This document shows positions 7,890 through 16,125 of a stretch of 64,000 nucleotides of DNA, in pieces. This DNA is from Acidaminobacter sp. JC074 (GTDB lineage Bacteria; Bacillota; Clostridia; Peptostreptococcales; Acidaminobacteraceae): assembly GCF_022496765.1 (NCBI RefSeq), contig NZ_VANV01000003.1:148001-212000 (forward strand), in the 5' to 3' direction. The position numbers and the translations under genes were made by a program. The notes under the pieces were generated by a model. It was not told the DNA's origin and made no database searches. It worked only from the letters and a program-made list of their open reading frames with translations. Every line of letters starts with the position of its first letter. Positions within the stretch are counted from its first letter, which is position 1.

Positions 7890-8918
7890 ATGAAAAAATT
7901 AGGTTTACTGATATTAGTATTAACCCTATTGGTAAGTGGATGTGGTGTGAACAATCAAGTTTCAAATAAGATAGACTCAGATTTGAAGTCAGAGATAAAA
8001 AAATCTTTGCCAGCCTATAAAGTTGCTTTTGCATCTGTCAATAAAAAAGGTGGCAGTGACATTTGGATTGCAGATGTAGATGGTAGTAATGAAAAGCAGT
8101 TAACAAGTGGTGATGGACAAGACATTTATCCTGAGTGGTCAAGTAATGGTGAGTTCGTTTACTATACAGGCAACAAGCACGGTGGTGCTCTAGAACTATA
8201 CCGTGTTAACTCAAAAGGTGAACCAAAACCAGTTCAGCTTTCCATGTTTGGAAAAGAAGTTAGGTCGATTTCTCTATCAAAGGATAACTCTATGATAGCT
8301 CTTGGTATTATGAGTACAAATGTGCCTATGGGAGCTGATTTAAAAGATTACAGTGCTGATTTATTTGTACTTAAGATGGAAGTCCTTGATAAAGCGCTTG
8401 CAAGTAATCAAATGGTTACCTTAGAGGATTTAGAACTAATATTATCTGAACCTGAGGAAAAACATATTTGGCATGAACAACCTTGTTTTCAAAAGACAGA
8501 TGAAGAGAATCCATATATTGCTTATGTAAGAACTGAAAATTATGATAACGACCCGATTATGAAGGATGCCGTTTATCTTGTAAAAGCTGACGGAAGTGAT
8601 AACATGGAACTTCTTTCGCAAGGTTCTATGCCTCAATGGACTTTTGATGATAAACATGTTGTGACTCATGAATTTATGATCTATGATCTAGCATCAAAGA
8701 CTCAAAAGAAACTTAAAATAGATGGTCTTTCAGGTGATGCGGGTTCACCTTCTATTTCGCCAGATGGTAAATATGTGATATTTGAATCGAGTGACCGTAA
8801 GCGTTTAGCTGGAGTGTCTAAAGTCGTTTTAGAAGGTGATAAAACAGAGAATCCTATAGTAGTATTTTCAAAGCGACCAGTATTTGAACCTAGATGGTCA
8901 CCAGTACCTATAGAGTAG
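7890..8918 (+). CDS. lipoprotein with TolB-like (PD40) beta-propeller repeats
   Basis: 342 aa. The signal peptide ends in a lipobox LVSGC (C18), so it is anchored outside the membrane. After the linker come WD40/PD40-type blades: KVAFASVNKKGGSDIWIADV, WSSNGEFVYYTGN, ISPDGKYVIFESSD and a final EPRWSPVP. Such propellers bind peptides or other partners; no enzymatic residues are seen. It is 11 bases before the next lipoprotein gene, so the two form an operon and may work together at the cell surface. Confidence 0.75.
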   Translation: MKKLGLLILVLTLLVSGCGVNNQVSNKIDSDLKSEIKKSLPAYKVAFASVNKKGGSDIWIADVDGSNEKQLTSGDGQDIYPEWSSNGEFVYYTGNKHGGALELYRVNSKGEPKPVQLSMFGKEVRSISLSKDNSMIALGIMSTNVPMGADLKDYSADLFVLKMEVLDKALASNQMVTLEDLELILSEPEEKHIWHEQPCFQKTDEENPYIAYVRTENYDNDPIMKDAVYLVKADGSDNMELLSQGSMPQWTFDDKHVVTHEFMIYDLASKTQKKLKIDGLSGDAGSPSISPDGKYVIFESSDRKRLAGVSKVVLEGDKTENPIVVFSKRPVFEPRWSPVPIE

Positions 8919-8929
8919 GGAGACATTAA

Positions 8930-9679
8930 ATGAAGAAATTTATATATACATTGATTTGGTTGGTTACAGCATTTTGTCTTATAATTTCGTGTACTTCAAA
9001 TAAGGAAAGTAAGCTCTTGAGTCAAAGTGTTATAAGTCATGTTAAAGAAAACCTAGAGATGAAGACAATTAAAGATCTATCTCAACAGTTTACATCAGAT
9101 GACAACTGGTTTGAAGTTGGTGGTCACATGGAACAAGTTGAAAGTATAGGCTACATGAAATCAGACAGTGAAGAAATTGCAGAAGCATGGTATAAATACA
9201 ATCAAACTCTTTCATCATCAAAAGATTTTATTATCTCGGCTGAGGTAAAAGTACCAAAGCACTGGGATAAGAGTGGTAAAGCGGATGGCCAAGTAGGCAT
9301 AGGTCTTTTCGTTGGTAAAAGAGGTGACGAAGGCCAGTTGGTCTTTGAATGTGATCTATGTGTAATCAATGAAGGCATGCGTTTTGTACAAGGGCAAATG
9401 ATCAAAAATCGTAAAGGTGGTGAACCAGTAGCTGTTGAGATGAAAGAAGTCAATGATGAATCTGGTGTGATTGAGATTCTTTATAAAGCAGATGATAATA
9501 GTTTGACTTTAATCTTTAATGACCAAGTCATATCAACCCAGAAAATAGATGGAAATGGTCCTGTAAATTTGGAGGTGGCAGAAGGAGATGAGTTTGTTGT
9601 AGGCTTTATGGGATTTTCTGAATGGATTAAAATAGAAAGTGATTCCCCGAGCCTTCAAAGCGTAACAATTTCAAATTAA
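8930..9679 (+). CDS. lipoprotein with probable jelly-roll (concanavalin-like) domain
   Basis: 249 aa, signal peptide with cysteine at residue 21 (LIISC). The mature part is mainly beta: FIISAEVKVPKHW, VGIGLFVGKRG, VIEILYKADDNSLTLIFN, FVVGFMGFSEWIKIESD. This pattern resembles LamG/concanavalin-like or DUF1961-type sandwiches that bind carbohydrates; the assignment is by pattern only. Two cysteines (CDLC) occur near residue 143. It follows the propeller lipoprotein and ends before a strong terminator. Confidence 0.55.
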   Translation: MKKFIYTLIWLVTAFCLIISCTSNKESKLLSQSVISHVKENLEMKTIKDLSQQFTSDDNWFEVGGHMEQVESIGYMKSDSEEIAEAWYKYNQTLSSSKDFIISAEVKVPKHWDKSGKADGQVGIGLFVGKRGDEGQLVFECDLCVINEGMRFVQGQMIKNRKGGEPVAVEMKEVNDESGVIEILYKADDNSLTLIFNDQVISTQKIDGNGPVNLEVAEGDEFVVGFMGFSEWIKIESDSPSLQSVTISN

Positions 9680-9687
9680 ATATACAG

Positions 9688-9720
9688 ACTCCTAACTATA
9701 ATAAAAGTTAGGAGTTTTTT
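9688..9720 (+). terminator. rho-independent terminator of the lipoprotein pair
   Basis: Perfect 10-bp stem ACTCCTAACT/AGTTAGGAGT (9688-9697, 9706-9715), 8-base loop, six T. Confidence 0.9.
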
Positions 9721-9756
9721 CGTGCAATATCAAAGTATAGACTAAAGGTAAACAAG

Positions 9757-9792
9757 ATTTATCAGTCATTAGCATTTGATAAATGATATAAT
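9757..9792 (+). promoter_or_regulatory. inverted repeat and -10 element upstream of the AraC-type gene
   Basis: ATTTATCA (9757-9764) and TGATAAAT (9777-9784) are perfect inverted halves 12 bases apart, directly before TATAAT (9787-9792). The position suits an operator, perhaps autoregulatory; that is inference. No good -35 is present, which fits an activated promoter. Confidence 0.45.
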
Positions 9793-9827
9793 TAGCCTGT
9801 ACTAGTACTTAGTTTAAGGATGGAAAT

Positions 9828-10652
9828 ATGAGTTATTATGAGTATATAATGAAGTCTATAGACTTCGTAGAAAATAATTTAATACATGACTTATCTCTAG
9901 AAAACTGTAGCAGATCAGCAGGTTATTCAGAATATTATTATCATAAGATATTTAAGTCGACAGTTGGTTTAACCTTGGGTGAATATATTCGAAAAAGGCG
10001 ATTAACAAAGGCTTCTAAGATGCTATTGGAATCAAGTCTATCAGTATTTCAAGTTGCAATCAATTGTGGCTATAATTCAACAGAAAATTTTGTTCGTTCA
10101 TTTAAAAAAGAGCATGGTATCAGTCCTTTAGAACATAGAAAACTAAGAAACAGTTTACATCTATTAGAACCTTATAAAAGAACTGATCAGAAAGATGTAA
10201 TGATCATCCCTGATTTAGTTGAGTTATCACCAATTCCACTAAGATGTAATCGATACAAAATGAATTCAGAAAATAGACATTGTGTAATACCAAGAGCATG
10301 GAATAGGTATCATAAATCGATGAAATTCAATGATGATGTGAGTTCCTATGATTATGGATGGCTAGAAGTCCATGATGATCTTTTATATTACTGGATAGGG
10401 ACAGAATCTGGAGATGGAGAATATATCATGACGATACCAAAAGGTTTGTATTTAAAGTTTGAAACACCAAAGGCCGACGCCTTTACATTTGTTGAAACCA
10501 TTCATGAGACATTGGATAATGTGTATAAGTATCTAGAGGAAAACAATATTAGACAAAACGGATCCTATGCATTTGAGAGATATATAGAGTCGTCTCGGAC
10601 TTTTTCTGAAGAAATTTTTATATCTGTCAAGGAGGTAAAGTTTGATGAATAA
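9828..10652 (+). CDS. AraC-family regulator with C-terminal effector domain
   Basis: 274 aa. Residues 1-105 hold two helix-turn-helix motifs of the AraC/XylS type (DLSLENCSRSAGYSEYYYHKIF, then VFQVAINCGYNSTENFVRSF and the closing HGISPLEHR). Residues about 125-274 look like a GyrI/SOUL-type effector-binding domain (MTIPKGLYLKFETPKAD, then a C-terminal RYIESS and IFISVKEVKF), as in Rob-like regulators of drug response. It probably senses a small hydrophobic molecule. The downstream gene overlaps its end by 8 bases, making them a translationally coupled pair. Confidence 0.8.
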   Translation: MSYYEYIMKSIDFVENNLIHDLSLENCSRSAGYSEYYYHKIFKSTVGLTLGEYIRKRRLTKASKMLLESSLSVFQVAINCGYNSTENFVRSFKKEHGISPLEHRKLRNSLHLLEPYKRTDQKDVMIIPDLVELSPIPLRCNRYKMNSENRHCVIPRAWNRYHKSMKFNDDVSSYDYGWLEVHDDLLYYWIGTESGDGEYIMTIPKGLYLKFETPKADAFTFVETIHETLDNVYKYLEENNIRQNGSYAFERYIESSRTFSEEIFISVKEVKFDE

Positions 10653-11541
10653 TACTATGAAAAAATTAGGTTACACACATTCATTTGTAAAATCACTTAA
10701 AGCTGTATCAGAATGTTTTGTAGACATTCCAATAGAGACAATCGCAAGCTTATCTGGATTTTCTTTTAGAACAATTGTACATAAAGATTTATGTCTGAGT
10801 GCCATGAGTGTATTTGATTGGTCTTTACTTAAGCAATCAGCAGAAGATATAGGCTTTGAAGTAGCCCTTGTTACAAGGCTTTGGAATGAGGAACACTTAG
10901 AAGTCGAAAGAAGAGAAAAAGCTTACTCTGTTATTGAGAAAAGTAAATACCCGCTTATAGCATGGGATTTGTCTATACCTGAATGGGAGTTGATCACAGG
11001 ATTTGACTCAAAAAACAGCACTTATAAAGGTATTTCTGTAAGTGGTGAAGACATTACTTTTGAAAGATCTGAACTTGGCAGAAGAGAAATTCCTATCTTA
11101 TTTGTGATGGCTTTAAAAGGCTACAAAAAACCAGATGGTGCATTGATGAAGTTGATGGATCTAATCGTTAACCATCATGAAGAAAAAGAAGCCATTGCTT
11201 TGCCTGATTATCGTGAAGGTTTTAGAGCTTACGACTATTGGATTGACTATATGAAAACTCTTGACAAAGATGATTTTGAAAGCAGGTATTACTTTGAGAC
11301 TTATACTGTGATGAAATCCTATGCAGCTAGTTATTTCAGTCAACTGGATAATCCGGAGTTCGATGATTTCTGTGGTTTGTTAAAGCACTTATCCGTTTTA
11401 TATGGCAATATGCTAAAGCACAGAAAGGATGAATCTTTTCCAAATAATAAAGATATTATTATTGAGTATCTTAAAGAAGCCAAGACTATAGAAGAAAAAA
11501 TCTACTTAGAGGCGAAAGATCTACAAGCCAGTTCTGTATAG
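10645..11541 (+). CDS. BtrH N-terminal/C39-peptidase-like protein
   Basis: 298 aa. The region with SLSGFSFRTIVHKDLCLSA and the later YPLIAWDLSIPEWELITGFD, YKGISV and LGRREIPILFVM follows the pattern of papain-like BtrH_N proteins seen beside regulators in Bacillota. BtrH itself transfers an acyl group in butirosin synthesis, but most homologues have no known role. The helical C-terminal half is typical of this group. The ATG at 10645 has AAGGAGG 9 bases upstream; the in-frame TTG at 10642 is less likely. It is coupled to the AraC gene, so a sensing or small-molecule role is plausible. Assignment by pattern only. Confidence 0.55.
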   Translation: MNNTMKKLGYTHSFVKSLKAVSECFVDIPIETIASLSGFSFRTIVHKDLCLSAMSVFDWSLLKQSAEDIGFEVALVTRLWNEEHLEVERREKAYSVIEKSKYPLIAWDLSIPEWELITGFDSKNSTYKGISVSGEDITFERSELGRREIPILFVMALKGYKKPDGALMKLMDLIVNHHEEKEAIALPDYREGFRAYDYWIDYMKTLDKDDFESRYYFETYTVMKSYAASYFSQLDNPEFDDFCGLLKHLSVLYGNMLKHRKDESFPNNKDIIIEYLKEAKTIEEKIYLEAKDLQASSV

Positions 11542-11603
11542 CATTCTTACAATCAATTGTCAGGGACGTTTTATGGTCGTACATAGTGAAAAGATGCTAG
11601 CCC

Positions 11604-11963
11604 ATGCGGGATGAGCTTTCTTATTGTTATGTTCATCATAAGAAAAAAACTTGCATAGACTGTAGGATAGAATGTGAAAATAAGCCTGTATCCTATCGAA
11701 AGGTAGGTTAAGGATTGTGTTAATAGAAAGAAAATTCTTTTTTGCAGTGAGTATCCTTGTCTTATTCTAAAAAGTTAGATGAAAATTACCAAGAGAAATA
11801 TGATGAAACACTGATAAGGAACTTAATAATCATTGATAAGAAAGGTGTAAATTTTTACTTAAGTCATGAAGGTGGGCGTTTGTAATGCCCTAAGTGCGAA
11901 GGTGTCTTAAACATACAGGATAAATTATGTTCGGTGTGTGGTACAACTTATAAAATTGAATAG
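11604..11963 (+). pseudogene. decayed zinc-ribbon membrane protein gene
   Basis: Between 11542 and 12118 there is no intact gene, but pieces of one can be read in three frames. 11604-11711 gives a peptide with CIDCRIEC; 11684-11770 gives RKFFFAVSILVLF, a membrane-helix start that ends in TAA; and from about 11760 another frame runs KKLDENYQEKYDETLIR to a TAA at 11883-11885, immediately followed in frame by CPKCEGVLNIQDKLCSVCG and a TAG at 11961. A zinc ribbon with CxxC pairs is therefore interrupted by at least one frameshift and one nonsense codon. The order suggests a tail-anchored protein with zinc ribbons. Confidence 0.5.
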
Positions 11964-11975
11964 TAGAAAATGGTT

Positions 11976-12011
11976 AAAATGAAGGCATCTAAAAATGGAC
12001 CTTCATTTTTT
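11976..12011 (+). terminator. rho-independent terminator after the decayed gene
   Basis: Perfect 10-bp stem AAAATGAAGG/CCTTCATTTT (11976-11985, 12000-12009), 14-base loop, then T run. It supports former transcription of the pseudogene. Confidence 0.75.
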
Positions 12012-12118
12012 AAGTTGATTGTTTAAAGAGGGTTTAGAAGATTGACTAGATTTAATAGTTTAATAATGGCTGTTAATTGAAATATCTGGTAAGATGATAT
12101 TAGATCAAAGGAGGCAAT

Positions 12119-12607
12119 ATGGACAAAAAGAGATGGGCCATGTTTATATTAGGGTTAACGCTGATATCTTCAACATTGCTCACATCAGCTAGTCTTATGT
12201 CAAGATATTTGGGCGTCAGCTCGTCATATATAACATTAGATCTAGCTTCTAGAGGTGGTTTGGATAATTTAGAGAGTTTTGTAGTAGATGTATTAGATGT
12301 TAAAGATTCAGAAGTAAAGGTTTATACCATATGGGATAGAGTTGTCATCTGTTTACCTGATATGAGTCTTGAGGCATTACATGATTTATCTTCTGAAATT
12401 GGCGAGAATTATCATGGAGAATACAAGCTCGAAGGTCATGGTCATTACTCGAGACCGGCATTAGATCTTAAAAGTATGAATCCCATTTTACATGTTATTA
12501 ATATAGGTCATATACTAGTTACACTACTGGGATTTGCTTTAGTAATGACTTCTGTGATACATTTCTTTAGAATTAAGCTTAGACTTAGAAAATATAGGAC
12601 ATACTAG
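12119..12607 (+). CDS. small membrane protein, two membrane segments
   Basis: 162 aa. Hydrophobic segments at about residues 8-27 and 125-150 flank an outside region of roughly 100 residues, ending in a basic cytoplasmic tail (FFRIKLRLRKYR). No family is recognised. GGAGG precedes the ATG. It belongs to a run of small orphan genes (12119-13593) after the decayed zinc-ribbon gene. Confidence 0.55.
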   Translation: MDKKRWAMFILGLTLISSTLLTSASLMSRYLGVSSSYITLDLASRGGLDNLESFVVDVLDVKDSEVKVYTIWDRVVICLPDMSLEALHDLSSEIGENYHGEYKLEGHGHYSRPALDLKSMNPILHVINIGHILVTLLGFALVMTSVIHFFRIKLRLRKYRTY

Positions 12608-12660
12608 TATGGTAAGTTTAAAAAAATACAGTAAATTAAGTAGAAATTATTGGAGTGGAA

Positions 12661-13125
12661 ATGATAGAAGCTGGTAAAGGGGTCATGAGATATTTTATAG
12701 GGATAACACTTATGTTTCTCATTCTGATGGCCCTGTATTCATGTGAACATTACAGTAAGTTTGAATCAGATATCTTGGATGATTATCTAGATGAACTAAG
12801 TGAAGAATATGATTTCGTAGTAGAAGATACAAATGCTTATAAATCACAGAGAGGTGTCACCATAAAAATCTACTTTAAAAGTGAAGAAAATAAAGATTTT
12901 GATGAAGCCATATATATGGATTTGAAAGTTTTCTTCTGGGAGGTTGAGGTGCAAAATGAAATCATTGAGAAGTCTGATAAGAAGCAGTTAGAAGGTTCTA
13001 ATTATCCAGAAATAAGGGTTTACTTCATTGATAAAAATGATGTTAGGTCTCATTATATTAGTACACCTGTGGAGTATGTTGACTTTAAATCCAATGATCT
13101 TGTACAAAACAGGTACCTTGAATAG
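12661..13125 (+). CDS. probable small lipoprotein of unknown function
   Basis: 154 aa from the ATG at 12661, which follows GGAG by 5 bases; a GTG at 12655 lies within the ribosome site. The N-terminal hydrophobic stretch (YFIGITLMFLILMALYSC) ends in a lipobox-like ALYSC, so the cysteine near residue 28 may be lipid-modified. The rest is acidic (DYLDELSEEYDFVVED) with alternating strands. No family is recognised. Confidence 0.5.
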   Translation: MIEAGKGVMRYFIGITLMFLILMALYSCEHYSKFESDILDDYLDELSEEYDFVVEDTNAYKSQRGVTIKIYFKSEENKDFDEAIYMDLKVFFWEVEVQNEIIEKSDKKQLEGSNYPEIRVYFIDKNDVRSHYISTPVEYVDFKSNDLVQNRYLE

Positions 13126-13242
13126 AATCCAGCTTTTTATGTCAAAGGACTTAAATAAAATCTGATGAAATTGTGAAGAATCACCTTATTATTGGGTATA
13201 GATATACTAACAATATACTCAACAGATAGAAAAGAGGTATAA

Positions 13243-13593
13243 ATGAAATGGTGCAATACTTGTGAAAAAGAATGTGAAGACGTTTTAGATGTTTGTCCTA
13301 CTTGTGGTGAATCTTTATCTGATGTACTCAAAACAGAGCATGATTTTGATGATATGGTCAGCGGTGATTATGAAGCTTTAACCCATATTAAAGACAATGT
13401 AGAAGCCAATGTATTTATCTCATACCTGAATGCCAATGGTATTGAGACATATGTACACTATGAGAATGAAGGTCCTTACAAAGCCTTGTTAACTGAACCT
13501 GGTACAGAAGGCACTTTAATTCTGGTTTCAAGTAATCAACTAGAGGATGCAAAAGTATTAATGGAAGCATTTGAATACGATCACGAATCATAA
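13243..13593 (+). CDS. zinc-ribbon plus DUF2007-like protein
   Basis: 116 aa. Residues 4-20 carry CNTC and CPTCG, a zinc ribbon at the extreme N-terminus. The remaining part (VEANVFISYLNANGIETYVHYE, then GTLILVSSNQLEDAKVLMEAF) fits the DUF2007 'putative signal transducing' domain, whose members detect amino-acid or protein partners by an unknown mechanism. GAGG precedes the ATG. It is monocistronic and ends before a terminator. Confidence 0.7.
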   Translation: MKWCNTCEKECEDVLDVCPTCGESLSDVLKTEHDFDDMVSGDYEALTHIKDNVEANVFISYLNANGIETYVHYENEGPYKALLTEPGTEGTLILVSSNQLEDAKVLMEAFEYDHES

Positions 13594-13600
13594 GATTTTA

Positions 13601-13622
13601 AGGAGGCTAAATGCCTCTTTTT
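13601..13622 (+). terminator. rho-independent terminator
   Basis: Seven-bp stem with one G-T pair (13601-13607, 13613-13619), loop TAAAT, then T run; it follows the DUF2007-like gene. Confidence 0.7.
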
Positions 13623-13742
13623 ATATTGCATCTTAACTCATAGTTTATGTCACTGATGTTAACAATTGAGGTGAAATTTAATTGTAATGAAAACAAAGAC
13701 AATAGTATTGTAAAATTATATTATAGAAAATTGGGAGGGAAT

Positions 13743-14555
13743 ATGAAAATAGATGTGAGTATGGCAAACATAGATTATGAGATTATTGGCGACGGGATTC
13801 CAGTCTTGATGATACATGGATTTTCTTTAGATAAACATGTGATGAAGGGGGCTTATGAGCCAATCTTTGAAAAAATATCGGGTTTTAAGAGAATCTATTT
13901 GGATTTACCTGTCATGGGTGATTCTAAGGCAAAAGAAGGTCTTAAAACAAGTGATGACATGTTAGAATGTATCATTGAGTTTGTTGATAAAGTACTTGGA
14001 GAGGAAAAATTTATACTTATTGGCCAGTCATTTGGCGGTTATCTTGCCCAAGGACTAGTATCAAAAGTACCAGATAAAACACTGGGATTAGGACTTGTGT
14101 GTCCAGTTGTCTTAGCCGATTCTGATAAAAGAAATCTTCCTGATCACAAGATGATGGTTGATGAAAGTAGCATGATAAATTACGGAGATAAAGAAGACTT
14201 TGAAGAGTTTTTAGAATACGCTGTTGTAGCAACTCAAACGACGTATGATAGATATGTAAGTGACATCCTAGTAGGTTTTGAAAAGGCAACAAGTGATCTT
14301 TTACAGATCATTAGAGAAGAACACTATGAACTTAAGCCAGAACCTTATGAAAGAATTAAGAACTATGATAAGCCTAGTTTAATATTAGTTGGTAAACAAG
14401 ATTGTACAGTTGGTTATAAAGATGTTTTAAGACTAGATGCAGAGTTTTCCAATCTATCTATTAGTATGATCAACAAGGCTGGACATGGCCTTCAGTATGA
14501 ACAAGTGGATATCTTTAATGATTTAACATTAAGATGGCTTAAAGAGTTTAAATAA
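13743..14555 (+). CDS. alpha/beta hydrolase
   Basis: 270 aa from the ATG at 13743 (GGGAGGG 5 bases upstream); a longer frame to 13647 lacks homology-like sequence. The oxyanion strand VLMIHGFSLDKH, the nucleophile elbow ILIGQSFGGY (S96), the acid strand LILVGKQDCTVGY and the histidine turn INKAGHGLQYEQ give a complete Ser-Asp-His triad. The fold covers esterases, lipases and C-C hydrolases; the substrate is unknown. It is 16 bases before a methyltransferase gene. Confidence 0.85.
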   Translation: MKIDVSMANIDYEIIGDGIPVLMIHGFSLDKHVMKGAYEPIFEKISGFKRIYLDLPVMGDSKAKEGLKTSDDMLECIIEFVDKVLGEEKFILIGQSFGGYLAQGLVSKVPDKTLGLGLVCPVVLADSDKRNLPDHKMMVDESSMINYGDKEDFEEFLEYAVVATQTTYDRYVSDILVGFEKATSDLLQIIREEHYELKPEPYERIKNYDKPSLILVGKQDCTVGYKDVLRLDAEFSNLSISMINKAGHGLQYEQVDIFNDLTLRWLKEFK

Positions 14556-14571
14556 TGTAAATGGAGTACAA

Positions 14572-15522
14572 ATGACAAACAGTAGATTAATATCAGAAAG
14601 ACATTGGAATCTATCGGATAAAGGTGAAAGAGAAAACAAACGAGAGGAAATGTTCATAGATGATATCATCCAAAAGGCACACATTGAGCGAGAAATACTA
14701 TCTAATCTAGATGGCATAAAGACTGTGTTTGATGGAGGAGCCGGTGCTGGAAGATTTTCGATTATGCTTGCAAAAAAAGGGATACGTGTCACACATTTTG
14801 ACATATCAGAACCTATGATTAAAAAGGCTAAAGAGCTAGCAAGACAAGCGGGTGTTGAGGATAAGCTTACCTTTATTAAGGGTGCACTAGAGGATTTGGA
14901 CCAGTTTGACGATCATGCTTTTGATATGGTCATATCTTTTGATGCACCAATTTCATATACTTATCCAAATCAAGAAAAAGTCATAGAAAACTTGGTGAGA
15001 ATAGGTAAAAAGAAGATAATTATCAGTGTTTCATCTAGACTTGGTACACTACCTTATTTTACGAATCCTATACAGAAAAGCCAGTTTATTATAGATAGAG
15101 ATTCAGAAGATAACTTTGTTAGATGGTGTGTGGACCATGAAGCATCTCAAATAGATAACTTTAAGTACAACAAAGACTTTGTAGACATGGTTTATAGAGA
15201 GGGCTTATGCGATGACTTAGACAATACGATAGAGGCTTTTAATGAAGGCAAGTCACCTTGGCCAATAACTTATCTTTTTATGCCAGATGAGTTAGAAGAC
15301 TTACTTGATAAAAATGGTGTAGAAAATATACGTTTGGCAGGACCTGGCGCATATGCAAGGACAATTCCTCGTGAGATACTAATGAAACTCATTCATGATG
15401 AAAATCAAAAACGTGATTTTTTAGATTTCTGCTACAGATATGACAATAACAAGTATGTTTGTGGTATGGGTAAAGATAACCTGCTTGCAGTTGGTGATTT
15501 AAGAGAATCAACTGTGAAATAG
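14572..15522 (+). CDS. class I SAM-dependent methyltransferase
   Basis: 316 aa. Motif I is VFDGGAGAGRFSIMLA, followed by VTHFDISEPMIKKAKEL and FIKGALEDLDQF, the usual SAM-binding layout near residues 49-110. The long C-terminal extension has conserved-looking KSPWPITYLFMPDELEDLL and GPGAYARTIP segments, common to small-molecule methyltransferases in Bacillota. The acceptor is unknown. It sits in a probable operon hydrolase-methyltransferase-GNAT (gaps 16 and 39 bases). Confidence 0.8.
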   Translation: MTNSRLISERHWNLSDKGERENKREEMFIDDIIQKAHIEREILSNLDGIKTVFDGGAGAGRFSIMLAKKGIRVTHFDISEPMIKKAKELARQAGVEDKLTFIKGALEDLDQFDDHAFDMVISFDAPISYTYPNQEKVIENLVRIGKKKIIISVSSRLGTLPYFTNPIQKSQFIIDRDSEDNFVRWCVDHEASQIDNFKYNKDFVDMVYREGLCDDLDNTIEAFNEGKSPWPITYLFMPDELEDLLDKNGVENIRLAGPGAYARTIPREILMKLIHDENQKRDFLDFCYRYDNNKYVCGMGKDNLLAVGDLRESTVK

Positions 15523-15561
15523 AAGGAGTAGGTATAATATTATTTTAGAAAAGGATATGAC

Positions 15562-16011
15562 ATGCAAGAAGCAATTAAACTTAGTAAAGAGGATATAGAT
15601 AGTCTAGTAGAGCTAGAGAAAATCTGTTTTCCAGATGATGCCTATAAGAAAGAGACTTTCATAGAAATGATGAATGATGAAAGAGTCTTTGTGTTTGGGT
15701 ACAAAGATGACACGAAACTCACTGGGATGATTTTCTTGTACAACTGGAAAGGCCTGAAGGATTTTATTAAAATTATTAATATAGGAGTGCATCCTGACTA
15801 CAGAAATAAAGGTTATTGTCATGATTTTATAAAACTTACAATTGATATGATGAAAGAAGATAATTTATCAAAAGTAAAAGCAGAGACAAGAAAGTCCAAT
15901 ATACCTATGCAAAAGGTGTTAGAGGACTTTGGATTTACTATAGATGAGGAAATAGATAAATATTATACGAATCCTGAAGAGGATGCTTATAGGTATCAAC
16001 TGAAAGTTTGA
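15562..16011 (+). CDS. GNAT family N-acetyltransferase
   Basis: 149 aa with the acetyl-CoA pyrophosphate loop VHPDYRNKGYCHDFI (R/QxxGxG/A-like, residues about 77-90), a preceding strand IKIINIGV and a C-terminal NIPMQKVLEDFGF. This is the RimI-like N-acetyltransferase pattern. The acceptor (protein N-terminus, amine or antibiotic) is not readable. It is the last gene of the run before the TetR operators. Confidence 0.8.
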   Translation: MQEAIKLSKEDIDSLVELEKICFPDDAYKKETFIEMMNDERVFVFGYKDDTKLTGMIFLYNWKGLKDFIKIINIGVHPDYRNKGYCHDFIKLTIDMMKEDNLSKVKAETRKSNIPMQKVLEDFGFTIDEEIDKYYTNPEEDAYRYQLKV

Positions 16012-16044
16012 TAAGACATAATAGCTCTTTAGGTTAGATGTATA

Positions 16045-16071
16045 AAAAACAGACCAATATGGTCTGTTTTT
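16045..16071 (+). terminator. 12-bp palindrome: terminator of the GNAT gene and first copy of the TetR operator
   Basis: Stem 16045-16056 with 16060-16071, loop ATA, ending in five T. The core ACAGACCA(ATA)TGGTCTGT (16049-16067) is repeated with two changes at 16107-16125, so it may act both as terminator and operator. Confidence 0.7.
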
Positions 16072-16072
16072 C

Positions 16073-16125
16073 TTGACTTATGTGGAATTTGTGTTTTATA
16101 CTTAAAACAGACCAAAGTGGTCTGT
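16073..16125 (+). promoter_or_regulatory. promoter with overlapping TetR operator
   Basis: TTGACT (16073-16078), 18-base spacer, TATACT (16097-16102), then the 19-bp palindrome ACAGACCAAAGTGGTCTGT (16107-16125) across the expected +1. A repressor bound there would block initiation. It lies before a TetR gene, so autorepression is likely, with the downstream RPH-like gene in the same transcript. Confidence 0.75.

Noticed and set aside
11883..11885. Recoding at the stop before the zinc ribbon in the decayed gene, as for the selenoprotein.
   Set aside because: The codon is TAA, which is not used for selenocysteine or pyrrolysine, and the gene also has frameshifts.
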